Source: Sphaerisporangium sp040649355
Lineage (GTDB): Bacteria; Actinomycetota; Actinomycetes; Streptosporangiales; Streptosporangiaceae
DNA: 64,000 bases
Reading direction: 5' to 3'
Assembly (NCBI RefSeq): GCF_043197795.1
Contig: NZ_JBICTU010000009.1
Span: 180,705 to 244,704, forward strand
Below the pieces are notes generated by a model. It searched no databases. It was not told where the DNA came from and was given only the letters and a program-made list of their open reading frames with translations. The translations under genes were made by a program, and so were the position numbers. This document shows positions 27,785 through 36,013 of the stretch, one piece after another (positions within the stretch are counted from its first letter, which is position 1; every line of letters begins with the position of its first letter).

Positions 27785-28188
27785 GCCACTGCTCCACGCC
27801 GGTACGGCTCGTGCCAGTCCCTCGAGGAAGATGTGTCCGGTGAGCAGTCGCGTTTCGGGGCCGGGAGAACGGTGACCGGCCGAGTGGGGCCGACGTGGCG
27901 GGGGCCGACGCCGGGCGGGTGGACCTTCAGCGGCCGTAGCGGCGCTGGGGCGGGGAAGCCACCGCACAGGCCGAGGCGGCGGCGCGCGTCCAGGCGGGCG
28001 CCCATCTGGGCGTTGGTGGGGTGCTCCCACTGGTGGTGACGGCGGTATGGGAGGCTGGCCGCGTCGTGTGCGTACGGCGGATGTCCGCACCACCGGCAAC
28101 CGAGAGGCTTCGGCGGGGTCTCGGCGCGGTGCCGGATACGGACGAACCGGGGCGTGGGCCGGGTTAGGACGTTCCTAGGATTGTTCAT
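27781..28188 (-). CDS. Island protein with Cys/His zinc-binding-like motif
   Basis: A 135-residue protein with CRWCGHPPYAHD and, about 20 residues later, HHQWEHPTNAQMGARLDARR, which gives potential zinc ligands. The C-terminal half is Pro/Arg-rich and may be poorly structured. Overlaps both neighbours by 4 bp (ATGA). Family not recognised. Confidence 0.55.
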   Translation of the reverse strand: MNNPRNVLTRPTPRFVRIRHRAETPPKPLGCRWCGHPPYAHDAASLPYRRHHQWEHPTNAQMGARLDARRRLGLCGGFPAPAPLRPLKVHPPGVGPRHVGPTRPVTVLPAPKRDCSPDTSSSRDWHEPYRRGAVA

Positions 28189-28613
28189 CGGATCGCACCC
28201 TTCGCGTGCGCGAACTGCTCGCGGCGGCGGTCAGGCCACAGCCCGCGTTCCATCACCTGGTCCACGCGCATTTCGTGCTGGCGGGGTGCCTGTTCGCCTG
28301 TGCGGCGGAGCTTGACCCGCTCCCGCGGGGACAGCGGCTCGCCCCTACCGGCCGTGCGCAGGTTCAGCCGACGGGTCTGGTAGTCCCGCCACCAGACCGC
28401 GACATCCCCGTCCAGTCGCTCGGTGCCCTGCTTTACCCACGCCCCCAGCTTCCCCAGCGACGGCCGGAACTTGGTGATGCGCTCGGTGGTCATCTCATAG
28501 GCGTGCGGCGCTACGGCCGGCTCGCTCATAGTCATGGCCACCAGTGACAGCTCCAGGACAGCAGCGCCGGATGCGGACTCGTTGGTGATGGACCGCAGGT
28601 CAGTCTTGGGCAT
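28185..28613 (-). CDS. First gene of the leftward island operon, unknown function
   Basis: A 142-residue protein starting at ATG 28613 with AGAGAGG upstream; the longer frame to 28724 runs into the regulatory palindromes. The sequence is hydrophilic, with VAVWWRDYQTRRLNL and a basic C-terminal helix region. No known domain. Its promoter must lie in 28614-28824, shared with the divergent GntR gene. Confidence 0.55.
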   Translation of the reverse strand: MPKTDLRSITNESASGAAVLELSLVAMTMSEPAVAPHAYEMTTERITKFRPSLGKLGAWVKQGTERLDGDVAVWWRDYQTRRLNLRTAGRGEPLSPRERVKLRRTGEQAPRQHEMRVDQVMERGLWPDRRREQFAHAKGAIR

Positions 28614-28723
28614 GATGAGAACGCCTCTCTTGAAGGGGTGCCAGGGCGCGGGCCCAGGTTTGGCGACATGGCCGCGCCTGGCTGTTCGACTTCCGCTCGA
28701 CTCGGCAGGTATGCTGCCGAGCA

Positions 28724-28739
28724 AAACGCCAAACGTTTG
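28724..28739. promoter_or_regulatory. GntR operator candidate, copy 1
   Basis: AAACGCCAAACGTTTG contains the 10-bp palindrome CAAACGTTTG (28730-28739). It is the exact reverse complement of copy 2. It sits on the side of the leftward operon. Confidence 0.7.
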
Positions 28740-28786
28740 TCGATATCCCGATGATGTATCTGTGAGGGCCGGGTGTCAACAAACAT

Positions 28787-28802
28787 CAAACGTTTGGCGT
28801 TT
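28787..28802. promoter_or_regulatory. GntR operator candidate, copy 2
   Basis: CAAACGTTTGGCGTTT mirrors copy 1, 57 bp away centre to centre, and ends 22 bp before the GntR start codon. GntR/HutC regulators usually bind such palindromes in their own divergent promoter region. Confidence 0.7.
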
Positions 28803-28824
28803 CTAGCGGACCGAAAAGAGGGAA

Positions 28825-29589
28825 ATGAGCCACCCGAGCAAGCTGGGCTTCCGCCAGATCGCAGCCCAGATCCGAGAAGAGATCGTGAAGGGCGTTTACC
28901 CGCCTGCCACGGTCCTTCCGGCTGAGCCGGTGCTTGCCGAGCGGTACGGCGCATCGCGAAGCTTGGTCAACAGAGCAATGCAGGTACTTGCAGCAGAGGG
29001 CATGATCCGCCCTCGTCAAGGGAGGGGAACCATGGTCACCTACATTCCGCCAATGCTGCACTCGCCAGCGCGCTACTCCCGCCAGGCGCGCGAGGGTGGG
29101 CAGGCGCGCGGAGCCTTCGACGCAGAAGTGCGGGCAATCGGGCTCGAACCGCAGCATGAGATCACGACCAACAGGGCCGTTCCGCCGGACGACATCGCCG
29201 ATGCTCTTGGACTGCCGCGCAGGGAGGAGAATGTCCTCGTTCGCCGCAGGCGCCTTCTCGCGTCCGGCATCCCGATGCGCCTCAACACGTCGTGGTTCCC
29301 GCTGTCCATCGCCGAAGGGACGGTTCTGGAAGAGCCGGGGCCGGTCATCATCGGTGGCGTCAAGTCAGCGCTCGCCGAGCTCGGCTACCCCCAGACGGAA
29401 GCAACCGAGTGCATCGTCGTCCGGCCTCCCACCGACGCCGAAGCCGAAGCTCTGGAGATCAGCCCTGAGCGGACCGTTCTCGATATCTTCCACGCCGGCA
29501 AGACGGGAGATCACCGAATTGTGGAAGTGACCACGACGGTCACACCAGCTCACTACCTGGTGGTTGAGAACACCTTCCCCCTCGCCTGA
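28825..29589 (+). CDS. GntR/HutC family regulator (UTRA domain), KorSA-like
   Basis: A 254-residue regulator. Residues about 8-72 are the GntR winged helix (FRQIAAQIREEIVKG, LPAEPVLAERYGASRSLVNRAM). Residues about 100-250 are a UTRA ligand domain ending TVTPAHYLVVENTFPLA. Proteins of this class control plasmid and ICE transfer genes (KorA/KorSA) or catabolic operons. AGAGGGAA precedes the ATG. The decarboxylase starts 36 bp downstream, so both are probably co-transcribed and controlled from the paired palindromes. Confidence 0.85.
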   Translation: MSHPSKLGFRQIAAQIREEIVKGVYPPATVLPAEPVLAERYGASRSLVNRAMQVLAAEGMIRPRQGRGTMVTYIPPMLHSPARYSRQAREGGQARGAFDAEVRAIGLEPQHEITTNRAVPPDDIADALGLPRREENVLVRRRRLLASGIPMRLNTSWFPLSIAEGTVLEEPGPVIIGGVKSALAELGYPQTEATECIVVRPPTDAEAEALEISPERTVLDIFHAGKTGDHRIVEVTTTVTPAHYLVVENTFPLA

Positions 29590-29625
29590 CGTGCGGCCAG
29601 ACACAACCCGATCGGAGACGATGCG

Positions 29626-30717
29626 ATGACAGCCACACTGCCGATACGCGCACGGGCCTTGGAACTGGCCGACGCGGGCGAGCTACCCGCTTACGTGTAC
29701 GACCTCGCCGACCTTGATACCCACCTGGCCACCATTCGGGCGACTCTCGGCGATATCGAGGTCTACTACGCCGTCAAGGCCAACCCCGATCCGAAGCTGT
29801 TGCAGGTAATCGCGCCGTACGTCGATGGCTTCGAGGTGGCGTCAGGGGGAGAGCTTGCCCATGTGCGCAAGTTCTTCCCCGAGACGCCAATTGCACTGGG
29901 CGGGCCTGGTAAGACCGACGCCGAACTCTTCGCCGATGTGACGAGGTTGCACATCGAAAGCTCCAGCGAGATTCGGCGGTTGTTCGCCGCGGGCCGGTCG
30001 GCTGACATGCTGTTGCGGGTCAATCTCGACGTCCCGATCAGCGGAGCGTCACTGGCAATGGGGGGCGGTGCGACGCCGTTCGGCATGGATCCCGCCGGCA
30101 TCTCCGAGTGCATTGAGATGCTGGCCGGTCAGAACGCCGTACGGCTTCGCGGTATCCACGCTCATCTGGCCAGCGGCCTGGACGCGCCCGCCATGTTGGA
30201 GCTAGCCGCCGCTGTGCTCGACTACGCGCGCAGTCTCGGCGTGACTGAGATCAATCTCGGGGGCGGCATGAGCGTGTCTTACGCCGATCCCGCTTCTCGT
30301 TTCGACTGGAAGACGTACGGCGAAGGGCTGGCTGCTCTACGCCGTCCGGGTGAAATCCTGCGCATCGAGCCGGGCCGTTCCTTGTCGGTCTACTGCGGGC
30401 GGTACGTCACTCAGGTCATCGACGTGAAGCGCGTCCACGGCGAGCTATTCGCGGTAGTCGCGGGCGGAACGCACCACATCAGGACACCCGCAACCAAGGG
30501 GCACAGCCAGCCAATGGCGATCGAACAGCGGGGAGAACCGACCACGATCGTTGGCCAGCTCTGCACCCCGAAAGACACCATGGCGCGGCACGTGCCGGTG
30601 AGCCTGAAGACGGGTGACGTCGTGGAGTTCCTCATGGCAGGCGCCTATGCATGGAACATCTCCCACCACGATTTCCTGATGCATCCGAAGCCCACCTTCC
30701 ATTACCTGGAAGGCTGA
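29626..30717 (+). CDS. Type III PLP-dependent decarboxylase, siderophore (SbnH-like) type
   Basis: A 363-residue alanine-racemase-fold enzyme. The Schiff-base lysine lies in YYAVKANPDPKLL (about residue 48). ASGGEL, GIHAHLASG, EINLGGGMSV and EPGRSL are the PLP-phosphate and fold motifs. The C-terminal GQLCTPKDTMAR replaces the usual GPxCESxD of diaminopimelate decarboxylase and is characteristic of siderophore-pathway enzymes such as SbnH. It probably decarboxylates an amino-acid-derived substrate. Lower GC than neighbours outside the island. Substrate unknown. Confidence 0.82.
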   Translation: MTATLPIRARALELADAGELPAYVYDLADLDTHLATIRATLGDIEVYYAVKANPDPKLLQVIAPYVDGFEVASGGELAHVRKFFPETPIALGGPGKTDAELFADVTRLHIESSSEIRRLFAAGRSADMLLRVNLDVPISGASLAMGGGATPFGMDPAGISECIEMLAGQNAVRLRGIHAHLASGLDAPAMLELAAAVLDYARSLGVTEINLGGGMSVSYADPASRFDWKTYGEGLAALRRPGEILRIEPGRSLSVYCGRYVTQVIDVKRVHGELFAVVAGGTHHIRTPATKGHSQPMAIEQRGEPTTIVGQLCTPKDTMARHVPVSLKTGDVVEFLMAGAYAWNISHHDFLMHPKPTFHYLEG

Positions 30718-30755
30718 GCCGATTACTGACACCGGTCACAGCTTCGCTCGGTGGG

Positions 30756-31520
30756 TCATGCCGTCTTCCGCAGTTGAGCGATGTATCCGGCGCCCTCGAT
30801 TTCGGCGTGTTCGAGCGTCCACGGTGACCGGTCCGTCAGGTCGGACAGTTCCTGGATGGAGGCGAACAGGTAGTCGAACCATTCGGTGGCGGTGCGGCCG
30901 TGGCGGACGCGCAATCGCAGCTGGCCTGCCATCCGGCCATGTCTGCGGTTGTGCTCGTGATAGGCGAGATGGTCGGGGTTGTCGGTGCCGTAGGGGTCGG
31001 TTCCGCTACCAATCAGCAGGGCGTTCGGATGGGCCAGTTCGGAGAGTTTCATGAGCACTTGGGGAGCGCGATCGGATCCGCCGAGCAGGCCGAGATTGTT
31101 GCCCAGCAGCAGTACCGTATCGAATCGGCCAAGATCTGGGGGTGGTTCGTAGAGCGAGCCGTGGACGGCGGTGACGCCACGCCGGCGGGCCACGGTGACG
31201 GCACCCGGGGAGTTGTCCATGCCGACGACGTCGAATCCTGCATCGGCAAGCGCGAGGGCGTGGCGGCCGGCACCGCAGCCGGTGTCCAGAACCCGCCCTG
31301 CCGCCTGCTGGCAGGCCCACCCATCAAGTCGATCCAGCTGATCGGGAGGAGTGAAGTATTTGGCCGCGTCGCTGGCCATGAGCAGGCCGTCGTCTCGTTC
31401 CACCAGCTCCATCACAGCGCCGGGCGCTCCCTGAGCACGCCAGCATTCCTGGAGCGTCTGGCCGAAGGCGTCACCGATGACGAGGCCACGGACAGGGTCG
31501 ATCGCGGTGTCTTCGGTCAT
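30756..31520 (-). CDS. Class I SAM-dependent methyltransferase
   Basis: A 254-residue methyltransferase with motif I VLDTGCGAGRHAL near residue 77, followed by VVGMDNSP and FDTVLLLGNNLGLLGG (motif IV region). It is convergent with the decarboxylase. A possible 26-codon ORF (31517-31597) overlaps its start as ATGA and could couple translation. It would methylate a small molecule; acceptor unknown. Confidence 0.8.
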   Translation of the reverse strand: MTEDTAIDPVRGLVIGDAFGQTLQECWRAQGAPGAVMELVERDDGLLMASDAAKYFTPPDQLDRLDGWACQQAAGRVLDTGCGAGRHALALADAGFDVVGMDNSPGAVTVARRRGVTAVHGSLYEPPPDLGRFDTVLLLGNNLGLLGGSDRAPQVLMKLSELAHPNALLIGSGTDPYGTDNPDHLAYHEHNRRHGRMAGQLRLRVRHGRTATEWFDYLFASIQELSDLTDRSPWTLEHAEIEGAGYIAQLRKTA

Positions 31521-31690
31521 GTCCGCCCCCTGGAGTCCTGGCTACGCCGCATCGCGGCGGAAATGATCGCTACCGTGGTGCCACGCCGGATAGCCATGCG
31601 CTGACTTCTTCATCGTCGCGGGCGGCCGGTACGGAACGCCCTGCAGCTGACGACCTCGGTGGACGAGTCAACGGTAGGAACCCCTCCGAA

Positions 31691-31728
31691 TGATCACCAT
31701 TGCAGCTGCAATGGTGATCAGCTTTTTC
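31691..31728 (+). terminator. Intrinsic terminator in the leader of the HisRS-like gene
   Basis: A perfect 30-nt palindrome (31691-31720; left half TGATCACCATTGCAG) is followed by GCTTTTT. On the + strand this is a textbook Rho-independent terminator, yet no + strand gene ends here: the upstream gene is divergent. It therefore acts on the leader of the HisRS-like gene or on a small RNA starting in 31521-31690. Confidence 0.7.
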
Positions 31729-31783
31729 ATGACGCACACTCCGTTCGTCAACACTCCCTGCGACTGACAGGCCGGAGACCGAC

Positions 31784-32569
31784 GTGACCGAGCTAAATCT
31801 CCCCCTAAGGGGAACAGGCGACATCTTCGGGTTACCGCTGCGCAAACGCCTGGCTGTCACCAGTGCGCTTGCCCATCTGGCCCGACGGCACGGCTACGAC
31901 CAGATCGAGGTGCCGCTGATCGAGCGGGCCTCCTCCTTCTCTGAGGAGGTCGTCGGCCGCTCTCCGTGGCCGGAATGGGACCAGCGCGGCTGCTTCTACC
32001 TGAAGGTCCCCGACTACCACAGCTCCTACGACACTCCACCGGTGCTCACCGACGCGCTGCTGATCCCCGAGGGCACGATCTCGGTCACCCGATGGCTGGG
32101 CCGTCTGCTCTCCGAAGAACCGGAATTCGTCTGGCCGCTCAAGCTGTTCTACCTCACGCCGTGCTTTCGCAACGAGCTCATGGATGGCCTGGATGAGCTC
32201 AAGCGGCGCCAGTTCACCCAGTTCGGGCTGGAGGTTCTTGGGACACCGTCGGGCAGCGCCGACATCGAAGTCATCCATCTGATCACCATCAGCCTGTACG
32301 AGCTCGGCATCCCTGAGCGCACCGTCCGGGTGCGAGTCGGCGACGTGGCCATCTTCAACCGGCTTGTCGAGCTTTCTGGCCTAGATCCCGATCCGGCGAT
32401 CCGGCTCAAGGAAGCCCTCGACGCGATCGCCGAGTGCAAGGCCGGAAAACGCCCCGAACGTCACCCCGCGCTGATCGACGACATCGACAGGCTGACCTGC
32501 GAGGCTCATCTTGACCCGCGCTGGGCGAAGGTGTGGGGCGTTCGTGCCGACCGGGGGGGGGCGGGCTGA
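31784..32569 (+). CDS. Truncated histidyl-tRNA synthetase-like (HisRS/HisZ) catalytic-domain protein
   Basis: A 261-residue class II synthetase-like protein. It starts GTGDIFGLPLRKRL and has motif 1 YDQIEVPLIE, the EGT region (PEGTISVTRWLGR) and motif 2 with its loop, CFRNE and RRQFTQFGLEVLG. It ends just before the position where HisRS normally has the LARGLDYYTG histidine-binding strand, and lacks motif 3 and the anticodon domain. The end coincides with a run of nine G (32553-32561) and lies 36 bp from the right repeat. It may be a dedicated adenylating or regulatory paralogue, or a truncated gene. Confidence 0.72.
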   Translation: MTELNLPLRGTGDIFGLPLRKRLAVTSALAHLARRHGYDQIEVPLIERASSFSEEVVGRSPWPEWDQRGCFYLKVPDYHSSYDTPPVLTDALLIPEGTISVTRWLGRLLSEEPEFVWPLKLFYLTPCFRNELMDGLDELKRRQFTQFGLEVLGTPSGSADIEVIHLITISLYELGIPERTVRVRVGDVAIFNRLVELSGLDPDPAIRLKEALDAIAECKAGKRPERHPALIDDIDRLTCEAHLDPRWAKVWGVRADRGGAG

Positions 32570-32604
32570 GCGGGCACGGTCGCGGCAGGTAAAGGGCTGG
32601 TCAT

Positions 32605-32661
32605 GCTGACACTCATGACTTACGAGTGACTATGACGCAGGTTCCCCCTCGTCTCCGCGAC
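32605..32661 (+). repeat. Right boundary repeat of the accessory island
   Basis: Same orientation as 26291-26346, with the same opening 15 bases, and TACG, GACTAT and TCTCCGC blocks in the same order. It lies 128 bp upstream of the TerC start codon and may include part of its promoter. Confidence 0.6.
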
Positions 32662-32788
32662 CTCTTAAGGGGGTGCGAGGGGTCTCGAAACTTCGCGAAC
32701 TTTGTCGGATCCCCGCGCGTTGACAGGGGAACGGCCGCCGCCCTTGGGGGTCGTGACCTGGACGAATCGCTAGCCGGAGGAGATCGTC

Positions 32789-33565
<777 letters not shown>

Positions 33566-33580
33566 ACCGGGCTGTCGGCT

Positions 33581-34819
33581 GTGGGGGCAAATCCCATTTA
33601 CGATGACTTCGTGCGATTTGATCCTTGGAATCCTGACTTCGTCGCTCATCCGTACGACGTCTACCGAGAGCTCCGCGACACCGAGCCGGTCAGCTTCTTC
33701 GAGCCGACCGGCCAGTGGCTCGTGGCGCGGCACCCGGACGTCAACGCGGCGCTGCGCGATCGACGGCTCGGCCGCTCCTACCTGCACGTGGCCTCGCACG
33801 AGGAGTTCGGCCGCGAGGCGGAGCCCGGCTTCCAGGAGCCGTTCTGGCGGGTGATCCGCGCGGGCATGCTCGACGTGGAGCCGCCGATCCACACCCGGCT
33901 GCGCCGGCTGGTGTCCAAGGCCTTCACTCCGCGCATGGTGGAGGAGCTCCGGCCGCGCGTGCGGCGGATCGCCGGCGAGCTGGTCGACGGCTTCGTCGAG
34001 CGCGGGGGCGGCGATCTGCTCTCCGAGGTGGCCGAGCCGCTGCCGGTGACCGTCATCGCCGAGATGCTCGGCGTGCCCGAGGCCGACCGGCACCTGCTGC
34101 GGCCCTGGTCGGCCGACATCTGCGGCATGTACGAGCTCAGCCCGTCCGTGGAGGCGCAGCACACGGCGGTGCGCGCCGCCTCGGAGTTCGCGGGCTACCT
34201 GCGCGAGCTGGCCGCGAGCCGCCGCAGGGATCCGGGGAACGACCTGATCAGCGCGCTGGCCCAGGTGGCCGACGAGGGTGACAGGCTCACCGAGGACGAG
34301 CTGGTCGGCACGTGCGTCCTGCTGCTCAACGCCGGTCACGAGGCAACCGTGAATGTCACGGGCAACGGCTGGTGGTCGCTGTTCCGCAACCCGGACGAGC
34401 TGGAACGGCTGCGCGGCGATCTGTCGCTGCTTCCCACGGCGGTCGAGGAGCTGATGCGCTGGGACACCCCGCTGCAGATGTTCGAGCGCTGGGTGCTGGA
34501 GGACATCACGATCGGCGGGGTGGACATCCCGAAGGGCGTCGAGGTGGCCCTGCTGTTCGGCTCGGCCAACCGTGACCCGGAGGTCTTCGAGGATCCCGAC
34601 CGGCTGGACGTGGGCAGGAAGGACAACCCGCACATCTCGTTCGGAGCGGGCATCCACTTCTGCCTGGGCGCTCCCCTTGCCCGCGTGGAGCTCATCGAGT
34701 CGTTCGGAGCCCTGCTGAGGGCCGCCCCCAAGATGGAACTCACGGAAGAGCCGGCGTGGAAGCCCAACTACGTCATCCGCGGCCTCGAATCGCTCAAGAT
34801 CAGCGTTTCCACTGGCTGA
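33581..34819 (+). CDS. Cytochrome P450
   Basis: A 412-residue bacterial P450. The heme-thiolate loop FGAGIHFCLGAPLAR is at about 353-367, the I-helix oxygen motif LLLNAGHEATVN is near 245, and the ExxR pair is in VEELMRW. GTG 33581 starts 15 bp after terC, probably in one transcript. Such stand-alone actinobacterial P450s hydroxylate small lipophilic compounds with separate ferredoxin and reductase; none is nearby. Substrate unknown. Confidence 0.92.
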   Translation: MGANPIYDDFVRFDPWNPDFVAHPYDVYRELRDTEPVSFFEPTGQWLVARHPDVNAALRDRRLGRSYLHVASHEEFGREAEPGFQEPFWRVIRAGMLDVEPPIHTRLRRLVSKAFTPRMVEELRPRVRRIAGELVDGFVERGGGDLLSEVAEPLPVTVIAEMLGVPEADRHLLRPWSADICGMYELSPSVEAQHTAVRAASEFAGYLRELAASRRRDPGNDLISALAQVADEGDRLTEDELVGTCVLLLNAGHEATVNVTGNGWWSLFRNPDELERLRGDLSLLPTAVEELMRWDTPLQMFERWVLEDITIGGVDIPKGVEVALLFGSANRDPEVFEDPDRLDVGRKDNPHISFGAGIHFCLGAPLARVELIESFGALLRAAPKMELTEEPAWKPNYVIRGLESLKISVSTG

Positions 34820-35798
34820 GCCAGCCGAAGCCGCCCAGCCCCGCGGGGTCGATCAGCTCGGCCTCCTGGGACGCCTGGGCGAGCGCCCTCAGATAGCCCC
34901 CGGGATCGGTGCCGGCGAGGCTCAGCGGAGGCCGGCTGCCGCTGACCCCCAGACCCTGTAACGCATGTCGTTGCGTGGTCAACGTTGTGGATATCGCTCC
35001 GGCCCGCTCGCCCGCCTCCGCGCACGCGTCCAGGGCGACGTGTGCGGTGATATCGCAGGATCCGTCGGGTATGGCGGGTACGCAGGCCCCATCCCGATAT
35101 CCCGCCAGGGTTCCGAAGGGCGGCCGGTTATCCACAGGGTGTGCATAATCCACGGCCACCGCGAGCCCCTGCGTCAGCCGTACGATCACCGACTTCCAGG
35201 CCTCGTCGCGAGGGCGGCCGATCTCGGCGCGCAGGCCCGTCGACCTGAGTGGCCACCAGCGCTCCAGCCACCGCAGGTCGTTCTCGCCGGGCGGGTCGCC
35301 GAGGCTCTCCTCGCCCGTGCGCGGATCGACGAGCACCAGCCGGCAGCCGTCGGGGGTCCGCTCGGCGACGTCGAGGGGCACGTTGTCGAGCCACTCGTTG
35401 GCGACCACGAGCCCGGTGATCTTCTCGGGCAGGGCCCCGGACCAGGTGATCTCGTCGTCCAGGCCCTCCGGGCGAGGGGCGAGGTCGACGGCCGTGACGC
35501 GCAACCGTTCGACCAACTCGGGCTCCGCCGTGTGGAGAACCTGGGTCACCAGCAGGCCGTCGCCGGAGCCGACGTCCACGAGGTCGATCTCGCCGGGATG
35601 TTCGAGCGCGTCGTCGACAGTGCGCAGCAGGCGGAGCACCGCTTGGGCGAACACGGGTGAAGCGCCCACCGAGGTCCGGAAGTGTCCAGACGGACGCTCC
35701 CTGATGTAGAACCCGTCGTCGCCGTAGAGCGCTCGATGCATGGCCTCCCGCCACGTGACCCACACGGGACTGGACGTTACCAAGGATGTATGCCCCAT
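34800..35798 (-). CDS. MidA/NDUFAF7-family SAM-dependent methyltransferase
   Basis: A 332-residue protein with the family start VTWREAMHRALYGDDGFYIRE, then GHFRTS, motif I DLVDVGSGDGLL and VVANEWLDNVPLD. The eukaryotic relative NDUFAF7 methylates an arginine of the complex I 49-kDa (NuoD) subunit. An orphan NuoD copy lies 10 kb away, but no direct link is shown. Its 3' end overlaps the convergent P450 gene by 20 bp. Confidence 0.82.
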   Translation of the reverse strand: MGHTSLVTSSPVWVTWREAMHRALYGDDGFYIRERPSGHFRTSVGASPVFAQAVLRLLRTVDDALEHPGEIDLVDVGSGDGLLVTQVLHTAEPELVERLRVTAVDLAPRPEGLDDEITWSGALPEKITGLVVANEWLDNVPLDVAERTPDGCRLVLVDPRTGEESLGDPPGENDLRWLERWWPLRSTGLRAEIGRPRDEAWKSVIVRLTQGLAVAVDYAHPVDNRPPFGTLAGYRDGACVPAIPDGSCDITAHVALDACAEAGERAGAISTTLTTQRHALQGLGVSGSRPPLSLAGTDPGGYLRALAQASQEAELIDPAGLGGFGWLSQWKR

Positions 35799-36013
35799 GA
35801 CCGTCGTGCTGACAGGCTGCTGTCAAGCCGCGAGCGGTTCTACAATCCGCCCACGGTTCATCGTATATAGCGGCATATATAGGTTTTTGTCCTTAACGTA
35901 GGTGCCCGATGGATACGCGAGGGCCAAGCGGCGGAGCCGGACGGGGACGGGCACGGGCACGACCGTTACGCTGGTCGACTGGGCCTGGTTCGTCGATTGT
36001 GAACAGGAACGTG
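35799..36013. other. AT-rich divergent promoter region
   Basis: Intergenic DNA between the MidA-like and DUF2520 genes. It includes TATATAGCGGCATATATAGG at about 35864-35883, a strikingly AT-rich inverted and direct repeat that is a good promoter or operator candidate. Confidence 0.4.

Larger units (their letters stand above)
26291..32661. mobile_element. Accessory genomic island inserted between aminotransferase and terC
   Basis: About 6.3 kb of DNA with lower GC and different codon choice by eye than the flanks. It is bounded by imperfect direct repeats and holds a leftward operon of small overlapping orphan genes, a divergent GntR/UTRA regulator (a plasmid/ICE hallmark), and a PLP decarboxylase, methyltransferase and HisRS-like gene. 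No integrase, transposase or replication gene is present. The left repeat lies just upstream of the aminotransferase and the right one just upstream of terC, so the original intergenic space seems to have been split and duplicated. Mobility is inferred. Confidence 0.55.

Noticed and set aside
27509..28099. Extended 196-residue island protein
   Set aside because: The upstream 105 codons are Pro/Arg-rich shadow of the Cys/His protein; the ATGA-coupled start at 27784 is better.
31561..31690. T-box-like sequence (CGTGGTGCCACG) upstream of the HisRS-like gene
   Set aside because: Only a loose match to the T-box AGGGTGGNACCGCG, too far from the terminator and inside a possible divergent mini-ORF; no specifier stem could be drawn.
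32640..32788. yybP-ykoY manganese riboswitch before terC
   Set aside because: The conserved aptamer blocks are not present in order; only scattered GC-rich stems are seen.
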